In this document: positions 18,531 to 27,216 of the stretch, in pieces
How positions within the stretch are numbered: position 1 is the stretch's first letter
Layout: each line of letters begins with the position of its first letter
Notes under the pieces: model-generated
The model's database searches: none
Seen by the model: the letters and a program-made list of their open reading frames with translations, nothing else
Told to the model about the DNA's origin: nothing
Program-made: the position numbers and the translations under genes
Origin: an uncultured Myxococcales bacterium
GTDB lineage: Bacteria > Myxococcota_A > Polyangia > Polyangiales > Polyangiaceae
NCBI GenBank assembly: GCA_937949945.1
Contig: CALFEQ010000111.1
Location: 20,911-84,910 of the forward strand
DNA: 64,000 bases
Reading direction: 5' to 3'

Positions 18531-19964
18531 GTGAGGAGGAGCGCGCCGCTCATGGCTCTCGCCGCCGCCGGCGCATGCACGGCGTTCGTAGCGGCGTGCT
18601 CCACCGGCGAGCCCGCGCGGCCGGCGCGCGTCTCGCCGCGCGTCGAGACGCGCGACTTCGGCAGCGGCGCACGCCTGCGAGCACGCGCGTGGGACGTCGA
18701 CGGCGCGCTCCTCCTTCGCGACTTCTTCGACGTCGAGCGCGACGAGCCGTGCGCCTTCTTGGAGGACGGCCTCGCTCGCATCGGCCCGGGGCGCGCGTAC
18801 TACTGCCTGCCGCTCGGGATGGCGGTGCACGACGCCGGCTCCGGTCCTTTCGCCGACAGGCGATGCACCGTGCCCGTGGCGCTCGCGTCGTTCGCGGGCC
18901 CATCGGCGTACGCCCTCGTCCGTCCCGTCGACGCCTGCGCCTCCGCGCCGGAGGTCCGTCGTGCCGGTGCCGCGAGGGCGACGTTCCCATGGGTGCTCGC
19001 CGGGAACCGCTGCGTGCGTTCGCCGACCGAGCTCGTCGTGCAGGAGCTCGGTGACGTCGTCCCGCTCGAGTCGTTCGTGCGCGCGGAAGAGCACGTCGAG
19101 GATCGCGGCTCGCGCATCGGAGCCCTCGTCGTGAGGAGCCCGGACGGCGCCTGGCAGACCGTCGGCGGCTTCGATCGGCAGCGCGGCTTCGCGGTGCGCG
19201 CCGAGAGCCCTTCCGGCGCGCCGGCGCGCTGGGTGCCGTCGCGCGTCGCCTTCCAAGGTGCGGGCGAGGTCCTGTTCGCGGACGACGCGTGCACGTCACC
19301 GGTGCCGACGAAGATCGCGCGCGACGCGCTCTGTCCTCTCGAGGCGGCGCTCGTCTTCACCGATCCGTGCGGGGGCACGTCGTGGTTCGAGCTCGGACCG
19401 CCCGTGGACGCGTCGACGCTCTTCGCACCGAGCGATCTCGGCTTCTGCAGCCGCGGGGCGCGCCCGGGCGTCTTCGCGTTCACGCTCGGTGCGCCCATCG
19501 CTCCGGAGTCGCTGGCGCCGGTGTCCTTCTCGGAGGTCGGCGGCGACGTCGTCCGCAGGCGTGGCTTCGCCGGCGTCGGCGGCTCCGTCGTGACGTGGGG
19601 CGACGTCATCGACGCGCGGACGCGCGAGCCTTGCGCACCGGCGACGGCGATCGACGGCGTCGTACGCTGCCTTCCGACGGCGTCCGCCACGATCGACCTG
19701 TTCGCCGACGCGTCGTGCATCGACCCCGCCTTCGCGGAGCCGATCTCGCCGTGTGGCGAGGTCCCGTCGCGCCGATTCGTGCGCGCCGACGAGCCCGACG
19801 GCGCTCGCGTCTTCGAGGTGACGGGGGAGGCGACGGCGCTCCATCGGCTCGACGGCGACGCATGCACGCGCGTCACGCCGATCGTGCCCTCGCGCGGGTA
19901 CGCCGTGCGGGAGGTGGACGTCGCGGGGTTCGTGCCGGCCCTGGAGCGGGAGCTGCCGCCGTGA
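18531..19964 (+). CDS. Large lipoprotein, beta-rich, unknown function
   Basis: The 477-residue product has a signal peptide (LMALAAAGACTAFVAA) and lipobox V-A-A-C. The mature part has about a dozen evenly spaced cysteines and recurring short segments of the type ...ARTREPCAPATA, DEPCAFLEDG and ADASCIDPAFAEPI. These suggest tandem copies of one small disulfide-bonded beta unit. No known domain is recognised. GTG 18531 is the only start with a correct signal peptide. It sits 31 bases after the small Cys-rich lipoprotein, so the four genes from 15529 may form one transcript. Confidence 0.75.
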   Translation: MRRSAPLMALAAAGACTAFVAACSTGEPARPARVSPRVETRDFGSGARLRARAWDVDGALLLRDFFDVERDEPCAFLEDGLARIGPGRAYYCLPLGMAVHDAGSGPFADRRCTVPVALASFAGPSAYALVRPVDACASAPEVRRAGAARATFPWVLAGNRCVRSPTELVVQELGDVVPLESFVRAEEHVEDRGSRIGALVVRSPDGAWQTVGGFDRQRGFAVRAESPSGAPARWVPSRVAFQGAGEVLFADDACTSPVPTKIARDALCPLEAALVFTDPCGGTSWFELGPPVDASTLFAPSDLGFCSRGARPGVFAFTLGAPIAPESLAPVSFSEVGGDVVRRRGFAGVGGSVVTWGDVIDARTREPCAPATAIDGVVRCLPTASATIDLFADASCIDPAFAEPISPCGEVPSRRFVRADEPDGARVFEVTGEATALHRLDGDACTRVTPIVPSRGYAVREVDVAGFVPALERELPP

Positions 19965-20463
19965 GGGGGCCGTGATCACGAGGCCCAGGCGGCCGTGCAT
20001 CTACGACTTTGGCGGCCGTTCCCTCGCGGTACCTCAGATCGCGAGTACGTCGATGGTCTGGGCTCCTCGTCCACGCGCTCGACGGCGCAGCGGCTCTGTT
20101 CGGCGTCGTCGATCGGAACTTCAGGAACGAACCGAGCGTGGGTGCTCCCGCCGAGCGCTGCCCGCGCACGCGGCCGCGTGCGTGTTGCATACGCGCGCGT
20201 GCTCATGAGCGTTTGCTTCGTGGGTCTGCCGCGTGACGTACGCGCGCTCGATCGTGTGCAGTTCGTCGAGCCCATGCCGGCGTTCCTCACCGACTTCTTC
20301 CGCGCTCGCAGATTCTCGTGACGAAACTTCGAGAGCCGTCGCAGAAACTCGCGAGAGGTATGCCCGTGATCGGCGCTCGCCGCCGGATTTCCACGAGTTG
20401 CGCGTGCGCAGCGGTTGGACCGCGGCTTGCTCTTCCGTCGGGCATTGGAGGAGAAGATCGAAG
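19965..20463. other. 499-base gap with gene debris
   Basis: No intact gene is supported here. The gap holds the aldehyde dehydrogenase scrap at 20069-20115. A 38-codon frame at 20206-20322 has coding-like bases but no ribosome-binding site. The last 50 bases contain the GGAGGAGAAG ribosome-binding site of the next gene. Base use is less regular than in neighbouring genes, as expected of decayed sequence. Confidence 0.45.
20069..20115 (-). pseudogene. Aldehyde dehydrogenase active-site scrap
   Basis: These 47 bases match 22850-22896, inside the intact aldehyde dehydrogenase gene, at 41 of 47 positions by my count. The minus strand reads DAEQSRCAVERV, against NAGQSCCAVERV in the intact enzyme. 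The matching stretch is the catalytic-Cys loop, the most conserved part of the family. Similarity fades on both sides. It is best read as the last recognisable piece of a decayed paralogue. Confidence 0.6.
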
Positions 20464-21981
20464 ATGGTGCGTCGTGCTCTTCTGCTTCTTGCATCGTGCT
20501 TGTTCGCCACCGTCGGTTGCAACGACGACAGCGTGGACGTGGCGCCCTGCGCCGCGGAGGCGACGTGCTACGACGGTAGCGAGCCACCGCCGCCGCCGCC
20601 GGCGCCCGGTCTGGACGGATGCAATGGGGAAGACATCTCCAAACAGACGCCCTACGAGCGCATCCTCTACTGCAGGGAGTGCTCGCCGGACTGGTCCTTC
20701 ACGCTCTCGGGCGTTCCGGTCTGCGGCGTGCCGGAGCCGCCGAGTCTGAACCCGCAGGAGCCGACGCCGGTGCCGGCCGAGCCGCCCGAGCTCGACCTCG
20801 TGAAGTTCGAAGCGTACATGCGGCGCCGCGACGGCGATACCGTCGGGTACGCGTGGGCCCTCGTCGACACGAGGCCGGGCTACCCGCGGCTCGCGGCTTC
20901 GGGCGCGTTCGGCATCGCGAGGCCGGGTGCCGCGGGCGCGACCCGGGGCGAGAGCATGAAGACGTCGACGCCTGCGAACGTCGGCAGCGTGGCGAAGATG
21001 CTCGGCGGCATCTCGCTCCTCTACGTGTACGAGCACCTCACGCCGGCGCAGAACCCGCAGGGGATCTCCCTCGAGCGGTTCCTCGCGACGCCGTTCCTGT
21101 ACTTCCTGCCGATGCCCGCGAAGAAGTTCGCGGACCCGTCGCTCGCCTCGATCACGATCGGCAGCCTCCTTCAGCACCGCAGCGGTCTGCGCCTCGATAC
21201 GAGCTTGCAACCCGCGCAGGACCTCAAGAACCTGCTCCAGCAGAAGATCAACCCCGCGGATCAGGTCCGCGAGTACAACAACATGAACCTGCTCATCGCG
21301 CGCTATCTCATCACGTTCCTCGCCAACGAGAACGCGCGCGTGGAGCTGGAGAAGAACCCGAACATCTCCATCGACGAGCTCAGCGCCGAAGTCGACAAGA
21401 AGACGCGCCTGTACTACGCAGCCTTCCTCAACACGACGCTGAAGGACGTCGTCGGTGACAACTTCACCGCGACCTGCTTCGCGGCCGAGACGCCCGGCGC
21501 CGCGTACATGTTCGACAACGCCGTCGACCGCAACGCGCACATCTACAGCTCGAAGGACTGGGGCGGATGCTCGACGCAGGGCGGGATCTGGGTGTCCGTC
21601 GAAGACTTGGCGAGGTTCTTCGCGGCGTACCGCAACAACAAGCTGATCAGCGAGCGCACGCGGCGCATCATGAGCAACCGCGCCGATCTGAACGGCGTGC
21701 CCGGCGACGGCCGCCTCGTCTGGGCGAGCTACGACAACCCGGGCAACGGGACGCGGTCGCCGTGGCTAAAGGACAACTTCCAGGTCGGGAGCTTCTTCGG
21801 CCACGGCGGCGACCACCCGCGCGAGGTCGACGGAATCGAGTACCACGCGCACGCTGCCGTCATCGAGCTCTTGTGGGGTTACTACGGCATCGCGATCGTC
21901 AACTCGCGTGAGATGGGATCGGGCACGCTCATGATGCAGTTGAAGAACGCCTTCGCCGCGGCTCTCGGCTGGCAGGACTGA
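20464..21981 (+). CDS. Beta-lactamase-fold serine hydrolase, lipoprotein
   Basis: The 505-residue exported enzyme is of the class C beta-lactamase/D-peptidase superfamily. The signal peptide ends ATVG before the lipobox Cys. A Pro-rich and Cys-containing linker runs to about residue 100. Catalytic motifs are Ser175-V-A-Lys178 (SxxK), Tyr271-N-Asn273 (YxN, in REYNNMN) and His447-Gly-Gly (the KTG equivalent). HRSGL after the first motif is typical of the family. The likely role is an esterase, peptidase or amidase at the cell envelope; the substrate is unknown. GGAGGAGAAG before ATG 20464 decides the start. A strong terminator hairpin follows. Confidence 0.87.
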   Translation: MVRRALLLLASCLFATVGCNDDSVDVAPCAAEATCYDGSEPPPPPPAPGLDGCNGEDISKQTPYERILYCRECSPDWSFTLSGVPVCGVPEPPSLNPQEPTPVPAEPPELDLVKFEAYMRRRDGDTVGYAWALVDTRPGYPRLAASGAFGIARPGAAGATRGESMKTSTPANVGSVAKMLGGISLLYVYEHLTPAQNPQGISLERFLATPFLYFLPMPAKKFADPSLASITIGSLLQHRSGLRLDTSLQPAQDLKNLLQQKINPADQVREYNNMNLLIARYLITFLANENARVELEKNPNISIDELSAEVDKKTRLYYAAFLNTTLKDVVGDNFTATCFAAETPGAAYMFDNAVDRNAHIYSSKDWGGCSTQGGIWVSVEDLARFFAAYRNNKLISERTRRIMSNRADLNGVPGDGRLVWASYDNPGNGTRSPWLKDNFQVGSFFGHGGDHPREVDGIEYHAHAAVIELLWGYYGIAIVNSREMGSGTLMMQLKNAFAAALGWQD

Positions 21982-22001
21982 AGAACCGTTTCGATCGGAC
22001 G

Positions 22002-22047
22002 ATGGAGAAGAGCCACGAGGTCGAAAGACCCGTGGCTCTTCGCTCCA
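22002..22047. terminator. Bidirectional terminator hairpin
   Basis: TGGAG, AAGAGCCACG and GGTC pair with GACC, CGTGGCTCTT and CTCCA around a GAAA tetraloop, with one bulged base. It lies between the convergent serine hydrolase (plus) and the small zinc-motif gene (minus) and could end both transcripts. Only short T/A runs follow. Confidence 0.65.
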
Positions 22048-22088
22048 TTTCCGAGACCCAATCGCGGTCGAGTGGTTTGGAACGCGGG

Positions 22089-22223
22089 CTACGTGCGCCC
22101 TTGGTCTCCGAGCGCGTACTCGTGCTGAAAGGTGTCGCCGAGCTCGAACTGAATGGCCATCCAGGTCTCGCGTTTGCACGACGGACACGTGAGAGCCATG
22201 CGAAGGATGTTGAATGCACCCAT
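22089..22223 (-). CDS. 44-residue protein with CPSC motif
   Basis: The very small gene directly follows the aldehyde dehydrogenase on the same strand, 53 bases downstream. A clear GGAGGA ribosome-binding site lies seven bases before ATG 22223. The product begins MGAFNILRMALTCPSCKRET and continues through WMAIQFELGDTFQHEYALGD. It has a single CxxC pair and a conserved-looking aromatic/acidic tail, as if half of a zinc ribbon that dimerises. I do not know a named family. A role with the dehydrogenase (metal or redox partner) is inference from position. Confidence 0.6.
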   Translation of the reverse strand: MGAFNILRMALTCPSCKRETWMAIQFELGDTFQHEYALGDQGRT

Positions 22224-22276
22224 CAGTGTTCCTCCACGAGGAAGGGCTCGGCACGGACCGTCGCGCTTGGTCGCGC

Positions 22277-23668
22277 TCAGAAGCCGAGCCGGAAATGGAT
22301 CGCCTTCGGTCGTGTGAGGGCGTCGAAGCCTAGGGCGCTGAGAGTGACGCCTCGGCCGGAGTCTTTCACGCCGGTCCACGGGAGCGCGGGATCGAGCGCG
22401 TCGCAGCGGTTCATGTAGACGGTGCCGAACTGGAGCGAACGCGCCATGCGGGCGGCGCGCTCCCGGTCGCTCGTCCACACGCTCGCGGTGAGGCCGAGCC
22501 GGGAGTGGTTCATCTTCGCGAGCGCCTCCTCGTCGGAGGCGACCTTCGCGATCGCGAGGATGGGGCCGAAGGACTCGCGGCGCATGAGGTCGGCTTCCTG
22601 CGGAACGTCGCGGAGCATCGTCGCCTCGAAGAAGCGCCCCTTGCCACCGACCTGCGTGGCCTTGCCGCCGACGACGAGCTTCGCGCCCTTTCCGACGGCG
22701 TCGCGGACGAAGTCCTCGAGCTCCTTCGGATGCCACGGCTGCGCGATGGGGCCGAGGGTCGTCGCGGCGTCGAAGGGATCGCCCATGACGTACGCGCGGA
22801 CGAGCGGCTCGGCCGCGGCGACGAAGCGCTCGTAGATCGACTCGTGGACGTAGACGCGCTCGACGGCGCAGCAGCTCTGTCCGGCGTTGTAGATCGCGCC
22901 GTCGACGATGTTCTCGACGGTCTTCTCGAGATCGCAGTCGGCGGCCGCGTACGCGGGATCGTTGCCACCGAGCTCGAGCCCGACGTGCATGAACCTGTCC
23001 TTCGCGGCGGCCTGGATGCGGTGCCCGCCGTGGACGGATCCGGTGAAGAGGACGTGGTCGATGCGCTCGTCGCCGACGAGCCGCTCCGTCGCCGCGTAGT
23101 CGAGGAAGATCGCGGAGACCGTGCCCTTCGGCGCTGCGGCCTCCTCGAACGCGCGCGCGAAGTGCCACCCGCAGAGCGGCGTGCGCGGCGAGTGCTTCAC
23201 GACGACGGCGTTCCCGGCGAGCACCGCAGGCACGATCGCGTTGACCGCCGTGAGGAGCGGGTAGTTCCACGCCGGTAGATCGAGCACGACGCCGAGCGGC
23301 TCCTTGACGATGCGCCGCTCGAATTTCTCCTTCGGCGGCAGCACGATGTCGGCGAGCGCCTCCTTCGCGATGCTCTGCATGTAGCGCCAACGCTCGGCCA
23401 TCCCCCGGATCTCGTTCCGCGACTGCGCCAGCGGCTTGCCCATCTGGCGCGTGATGTCGGCGGCGATCTCCTCGGCGCGCGCCTCCATCTTGCCGAGCGC
23501 GCGATCCGTCAGCGCGACGCGCTCCTCGACGGACATCGCCGCGAGCGCGTTCGCCGCGCCCCGCGCTTCGTCGAGGACGCGGGAGAGCTCGTCCTCGGAG
23601 GTCACCTCGACCGTGCAGGCCGTCTCGCCGGTGTAGGGGTCGTCGATCGTGTGAGGGGCCGTCGCCAT
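22277..23668 (-). CDS. NAD(P)-dependent aldehyde dehydrogenase
   Basis: The 463-residue aldehyde dehydrogenase is close in length and motifs to succinate-semialdehyde-type enzymes. Key features are LPAWNYPLLTAVNAIVPAVL (substrate/cofactor loop), FTGSVHGG (nucleotide binding), LELGGNDP with the general-base Glu near residue 232, and YNAGQSCCAVERV with catalytic Cys266. It oxidises an aldehyde to the acid; the substrate is undetermined. The following 44-residue gene is likely co-transcribed. Upstream, a 29-base gap separates it from the frameshifted gene at 23698, so the minus-strand run 24312 to 22089 may be one operon. Confidence 0.92.
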   Translation of the reverse strand: MATAPHTIDDPYTGETACTVEVTSEDELSRVLDEARGAANALAAMSVEERVALTDRALGKMEARAEEIAADITRQMGKPLAQSRNEIRGMAERWRYMQSIAKEALADIVLPPKEKFERRIVKEPLGVVLDLPAWNYPLLTAVNAIVPAVLAGNAVVVKHSPRTPLCGWHFARAFEEAAAPKGTVSAIFLDYAATERLVGDERIDHVLFTGSVHGGHRIQAAAKDRFMHVGLELGGNDPAYAAADCDLEKTVENIVDGAIYNAGQSCCAVERVYVHESIYERFVAAAEPLVRAYVMGDPFDAATTLGPIAQPWHPKELEDFVRDAVGKGAKLVVGGKATQVGGKGRFFEATMLRDVPQEADLMRRESFGPILAIAKVASDEEALAKMNHSRLGLTASVWTSDRERAARMARSLQFGTVYMNRCDALDPALPWTGVKDSGRGVTLSALGFDALTRPKAIHFRLGF

Positions 23669-23697
23669 GGTGAGCGGGGAGGATAGCTCGAAGAGCG

Positions 23698-23974
23698 CTA
23701 CTTCCGCCTCTTCCGCATGCCGGCGAGCAGATCGGCCGCTGCCGCGCTCGTCTCGAAGAGACGGACGAACATGGGCGCACCACGCCGCGCGACGACGTCG
23801 CGGATCGCAGCGAGGTCCCCGATGGGATCGCGCGGGACGAGCCCGAGCTCGAGCACGTCATCGACGTGCCACGCCCACGGCACGAGGGGCCGCTCGTGGG
23901 GGAGCTTCGGCGCGAGGCGCTCGGCGAGTGTACCGGTGCGCTCGACGTCCGTGCGGACGACGTCCGTACGTCAT
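23698..23974 (-). pseudogene. Frameshifted short gene coupled to YkgJ-type gene
   Basis: The stretch TLAERLAPKLPHERPLVPWA followed by WHVDDVLELGLVPRDPIGDL and the rest to RKRRK is clearly coding. Its frame, however, meets a stop upstream with no normal start. In another frame, ATG 23974 overlaps the stop of the upstream YkgJ-type gene (ATGA), the usual coupling in this genome. Removing four bases (TACG) just after ATG-ACG would give MTDVVRTDVERTGTLAERLA and restore the whole gene. So a small insertion after the start has broken it, or the sequence has an error. An internal GTG (23883) could give a 61-residue product. Its family is not recognised. Confidence 0.6.
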
Positions 23975-24312
23975 CGCCTGCTTCCGATCACGTCGAGAAA
24001 GCGCCGAGCCCGATCCCGTTTCAATGCGCGCTCCATGAGGCACGAGACGGATCCGCGCGTGAAGGCGCGACACGCCTCCGGCCGGCGCTCGTAGACGGTG
24101 CAGGCGAACCGGCCGTCTTCGGCGACCGACAGGGCCGCGCAGTGCCCCACCGGCGTGGGCTCGATGCGCATGAAGGCTTCCTCACCGTCGACGACGACGA
24201 GCTGCTCCCCGGCGGGGCCGAGACGTCGTCGGTCCTCCTCGGTCACGCAGACGCGACGCACCGTCTCGGAGAAGCAGCATGCTGCGCAGTCCTGACAGTC
24301 GTCCAAGGTCAC
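23971..24312 (-). CDS. YkgJ-family cysteine cluster protein
   Basis: The 113-residue protein has the family Cys pattern: CQDCAACC at the N-terminus, then C in GHCAAL, C in RFACTVYERRPEACRAF and a last Cys. These residues are thought to bind zinc or an iron-sulfur cluster. The function in this family (UPF0153) is not established. The start directly before the first Cys cluster is normal. Its stop overlaps the start of the frameshifted gene, showing translational coupling. It stands at the head of the minus-strand group that includes the aldehyde dehydrogenase. Confidence 0.85.
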   Translation of the reverse strand: MTLDDCQDCAACCFSETVRRVCVTEEDRRRLGPAGEQLVVVDGEEAFMRIEPTPVGHCAALSVAEDGRFACTVYERRPEACRAFTRGSVSCLMERALKRDRARRFLDVIGSRR

Positions 24313-24734
24313 GATCGAGCTGATAGCAGAGGACGACCTGGGCTCTCGAAGCGCGTGAATGGGTTACGCTCACGAGGCTGGAGGGGGCGACTTGGCTCGA
24401 GGGGGTCTTCTCGTCGCGTGTGGAGAAACTCGAGACGCGCACGATGCTCGCTCCGAGCGAGTGTGTGCATCGCAGCGCAGGCGTGTCTGATCCTGTCTCG
24501 CGTAGAAGACGCGCAGGTTTGCTCGCGCCACCGCTACCGTGTGCCGCTCGCCGTCATGGGTGGAATGGCGCGCCGAGCAATCTTCCCGGCTTCCCCTTCG
24601 CACCCGGATACGACTCCACTTCCGCGACCCAGCCGACGGTCTCGAGCTGTACGACGGCTCCGGCGCTCGCGTTCCTACGGCGACCGCGCCGGGCTCTCCG
24701 TATTACCTCCTCGTACCGAACGGGCGGCGAAATC
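24313..24734. other. 422-base gap, no supported gene
   Basis: I see no gene with start signal and coding bias here. A plus-strand frame (24539-24760) contains a protein-like stretch, FRDPADGLELYDGSGARVPT, but it lacks a ribosome-binding site and runs into the next gene's antisense. It may be debris. The left part must carry the promoter of the YkgJ-type gene. Confidence 0.4.
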
Positions 24735-25421
24735 TCAGGTCGACGCCGCGCGTACCGTGATGGCGCCGCGCTTCTCGGTGAACCGGCGAAGCGCCCGCTT
24801 CGTGCCGATCGACCCGAGCGCGCCGACGGCGAACACGACGGGCGTAGCGACGCCGCCCGTGAGGGCGACGAGGCTGGCGCCGAGAAGGACGCCCGCGCCC
24901 GTGGCGAGCGCGCCCGTGGCCGCCTCCGTCGCGACGTAGGTGGCGGCGGACTTCTTGTCGAGCGTGCCGTTGCGCACGGCGACGACCGCCTCGACGCCCG
25001 CGACCGCGCCGTCGATGAGGAGGCCGATGCCGGCCGCCTTGCTCGCGCCCTTCAGGATCTCCTTGCCGGCCGTGCGCGCGACGGCGGGGCCGAGGGTGCG
25101 GGCCGCCTTGCTGCCGCTCGCGAGCATCGCGATCGGCTTCTTCAGCGCCGCGTGCGCGGGCCCGAGCAGAGGGCCGGCGGCGAGCTGGAGGGCGCTCTCC
25201 GCGCCTCGCTCGGCGGCGCTGCGGACGATGTTCCTCGTGCCCTCGTCGAGCAGGAGCTTTCCGCCTGCTTCGAACAGGGCCATCGACGAGGCGATGACGT
25301 TGGCGGCGCCGCTGCCGGCGATCACCGCCCGGAGGGCGTCGCCGACGCTCCGCGGCTCGTTCGCCGCTTCCCTCGACGGACGCATCCTCTCCGAATCGGC
25401 TCGTTCGGCGGTGTTCGACAT
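24735..25421 (-). CDS. Hypothetical Ala/Gly-rich hydrophobic protein
   Basis: The 228-residue protein begins MSNTAERADSERM; longer in-frame starts up to 25472 exist. From about residue 30 it consists of alternating Ala/Gly-rich helices, with hydrophobic segments GIGLLIDGAVAGVEAVVAV, GALATGAGVLLGASLVALTG and VATPVVFAVGALGSIG. The last two look like a membrane hairpin. Glycine-rich hairpins of this kind occur in effector or channel-like proteins, but no specific family is recognised. It has basic ends (KRALRRFTEKRG). It lies alone between two gaps. Confidence 0.65.
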   Translation of the reverse strand: MSNTAERADSERMRPSREAANEPRSVGDALRAVIAGSGAANVIASSMALFEAGGKLLLDEGTRNIVRSAAERGAESALQLAAGPLLGPAHAALKKPIAMLASGSKAARTLGPAVARTAGKEILKGASKAAGIGLLIDGAVAGVEAVVAVRNGTLDKKSAATYVATEAATGALATGAGVLLGASLVALTGGVATPVVFAVGALGSIGTKRALRRFTEKRGAITVRAAST

Positions 25422-25552
25422 GTACTTAGTCGTAGCGCGCTTCGCGTCGCCGGGCGAGCCTCCTGGTCGCACGGCGGATCGGCGATCACGCGGCAGGAGA
25501 GGCGGCAGAAGCGGGCCGAGGCGCCGGGGTCATGCGCGGCGCCCCATCACCG

Positions 25553-27118
25553 TCAGTAGATGCCCGGGAAGATGACCCAGGGGACCTTCTTCTTGTACGC
25601 GACGTACTCGGGGTCCTTGCTGAGGTGGCGCTCCTCCGTCCATGCGCGGAGCGCGTAGACGCCGCAGAGGCAGGAGAGGAAGAACGCCTTCGTGAGCGTC
25701 ATCGTCGGGATGTGCTCGAGCCACCATGCCGTGCACTTGCACAGGTACGCCGGGTGGCGCACGAACCGGTACGGGCCGCGCGTGACGATGCCGCGGTTCG
25801 TGAGGTTCGAGAAGCGGAAACCGAACGCGACCGTGGCCGAGGCGTAGATGGCGAAGAGGAAGACCGTCGCCGCGCGCAGCGCGAGGAGCCAGTTCGGGTT
25901 CGTGACGACCGACGGGCCGTTGTGGAGCGGCAGGTACGTGCCGAGGATGTTGTTGAACGGCGGGTAGCAGGCGAGGCACACCGCCCAGCCGAACACCGTC
26001 GGCTCGACGCTGCGCGTCTTGTTCCCGAGCCAGCGGCTCTCGGTCGAGTAGCCGAACAGCGCCCAGCCGCAGTCGATGGCGAAGATGATGTCGTAGGCGA
26101 GGCCGAGCCCCCAGCTGAAGTCGGCGCGCGTCCACGTCCACGGCTGCACGAGGACGGAGAGGTCGTGCAGCGAGGGGACGAAGTCCCCGAGACGGACGCC
26201 CACGTGTTTCCACCAGAGCTGGGCGTGCTGGATGATGTTCGCGCCCGCCTGGACCTTGAAATCGATGGGCGGGAGGTGCTTGTGGCTCAGCCACTGGCGC
26301 GCGATCGCGTTCAGGTGCCCGACGAAGAAGCCGAGCATCAGCGGCGTGAAGAACGCCTTGACGATGATGCCCAACAGCGTCGTGCGCACACGCGGGTTCC
26401 GCATGACGCGCCACATCCGTTTGGGCTGGAGGTTCTGGACGAAGAGGGCGACGGCGAAGAAGACGCACAGGCCGATCGCGACCGCACCGTGCTCGCCGTG
26501 GATCATCTCGAGGAGCAGCGTCCCGTTGGAGGACGTCCACCCGCGGAGACCGCCCAGCGCGGCGGCCGTGAGCACGCACAGGCCGACCGCGTACCACTGC
26601 CAGCGCGCGAGGCTGTCCTTGAACCCCACCTTCGCGAGGAGGAGGAGGTGCAGGCCGCTGTCGCGCACCACGTAGCGTCGCTCGCTGAACTTCTCGATCG
26701 TCGCCTTGACGTAGAAGAGCCCGAGCGTGAGCCACAGGAAGAACGCCGTCGGGAAGATGTTCCGGAACGGCTGGAAGTTCTGGTTGTTCCGGTAGTACGG
26801 GTGCTGCGTGTACAGCACGAGCAGCGCCGCCATGACGACGGTGATCGCCACCCAGCGGTACGTGGCTCGATGCCAGACGCTGACCGGCTTGCCGTTCCTC
26901 TTCCCGCCCGGCTGCGGCCCGCGATAGGCGCTCTGGCCCTTCGGCGGCGGAGAGTCGCTCCGCTCCGCGTCCTCTCGGCTCGCCGCTTCGGCGCCGTTCG
27001 ACGCGTTCTCGCCGACGTCGGCTCCGGTCGGCGGCGGAGCGCTCGATCGCCGAGGGGGCTCGCTCCCGCCCTTGGACTGCTTCCTCCGCTTTCCGTCCTT
27101 CGACGACTGTGCGCTCAT
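25553..27118 (-). CDS. Membrane methyltransferase, ICMT/PEMT-like C-terminus
   Basis: The 521-residue integral membrane protein has an N-terminal 80 residues that are polar and disordered. About nine membrane segments follow. The last third carries the isoprenylcysteine/phospholipid N-methyltransferase signature: RGPYRFVRHPAYLCK and, after a hairpin, EERHLSKDPEYVAYKKKVPW. These bind S-adenosylmethionine and the membrane substrate. The N-terminal 250 residues are an extra membrane domain not seen in the short ICMT enzymes. The substrate (lipid or small molecule) is unknown. ATG 27118 overlaps the stop of a possible 33-codon upstream frame. Confidence 0.82.
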   Translation of the reverse strand: MSAQSSKDGKRRKQSKGGSEPPRRSSAPPPTGADVGENASNGAEAASREDAERSDSPPPKGQSAYRGPQPGGKRNGKPVSVWHRATYRWVAITVVMAALLVLYTQHPYYRNNQNFQPFRNIFPTAFFLWLTLGLFYVKATIEKFSERRYVVRDSGLHLLLLAKVGFKDSLARWQWYAVGLCVLTAAALGGLRGWTSSNGTLLLEMIHGEHGAVAIGLCVFFAVALFVQNLQPKRMWRVMRNPRVRTTLLGIIVKAFFTPLMLGFFVGHLNAIARQWLSHKHLPPIDFKVQAGANIIQHAQLWWKHVGVRLGDFVPSLHDLSVLVQPWTWTRADFSWGLGLAYDIIFAIDCGWALFGYSTESRWLGNKTRSVEPTVFGWAVCLACYPPFNNILGTYLPLHNGPSVVTNPNWLLALRAATVFLFAIYASATVAFGFRFSNLTNRGIVTRGPYRFVRHPAYLCKCTAWWLEHIPTMTLTKAFFLSCLCGVYALRAWTEERHLSKDPEYVAYKKKVPWVIFPGIY

Positions 27119-27216
27119 GCCGTCGCCTCCGGAAGCCTCGCCTCCGTCGCGTCGGACACCGACGTGCGCTCGTGAAGCGTGGACTCATGGACGACGGCGA
27201 TTCGCGGCGCGACCAT
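27115..27216 (-). CDS. Possible 33-residue coupled short gene
   Basis: The short frame starts at ATG 27216, with AAGGGGG a few bases upstream, and stops in an ATGA overlap with the membrane methyltransferase. The product would read MVAPRIAVVHESTLHERTSV and end RLPEATA. The overlap and ribosome-binding site are typical of coupled genes here, and it could be a leader for the methyltransferase. It is short enough to be chance. Confidence 0.35.
   Translation of the reverse strand: MVAPRIAVVHESTLHERTSVSDATEARLPEATA

Noticed and set aside
16560..19256. Long minus-strand frame opposite lepB and lipoproteins
   Set aside because: It is an Arg/His-rich shadow translation with no start signal; the plus-strand genes are tightly coupled and have clear motifs.
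20206..20322. Possible 38-codon gene
   Set aside because: Codon use is acceptable but no ribosome-binding site or neighbour supports it, and it lies in a gap with gene debris.
24539..24760. Possible 73-codon gene
   Set aside because: One stretch looks protein-like, but there is no ribosome-binding site, codon bias is weak and it overlaps the next gene antisense.
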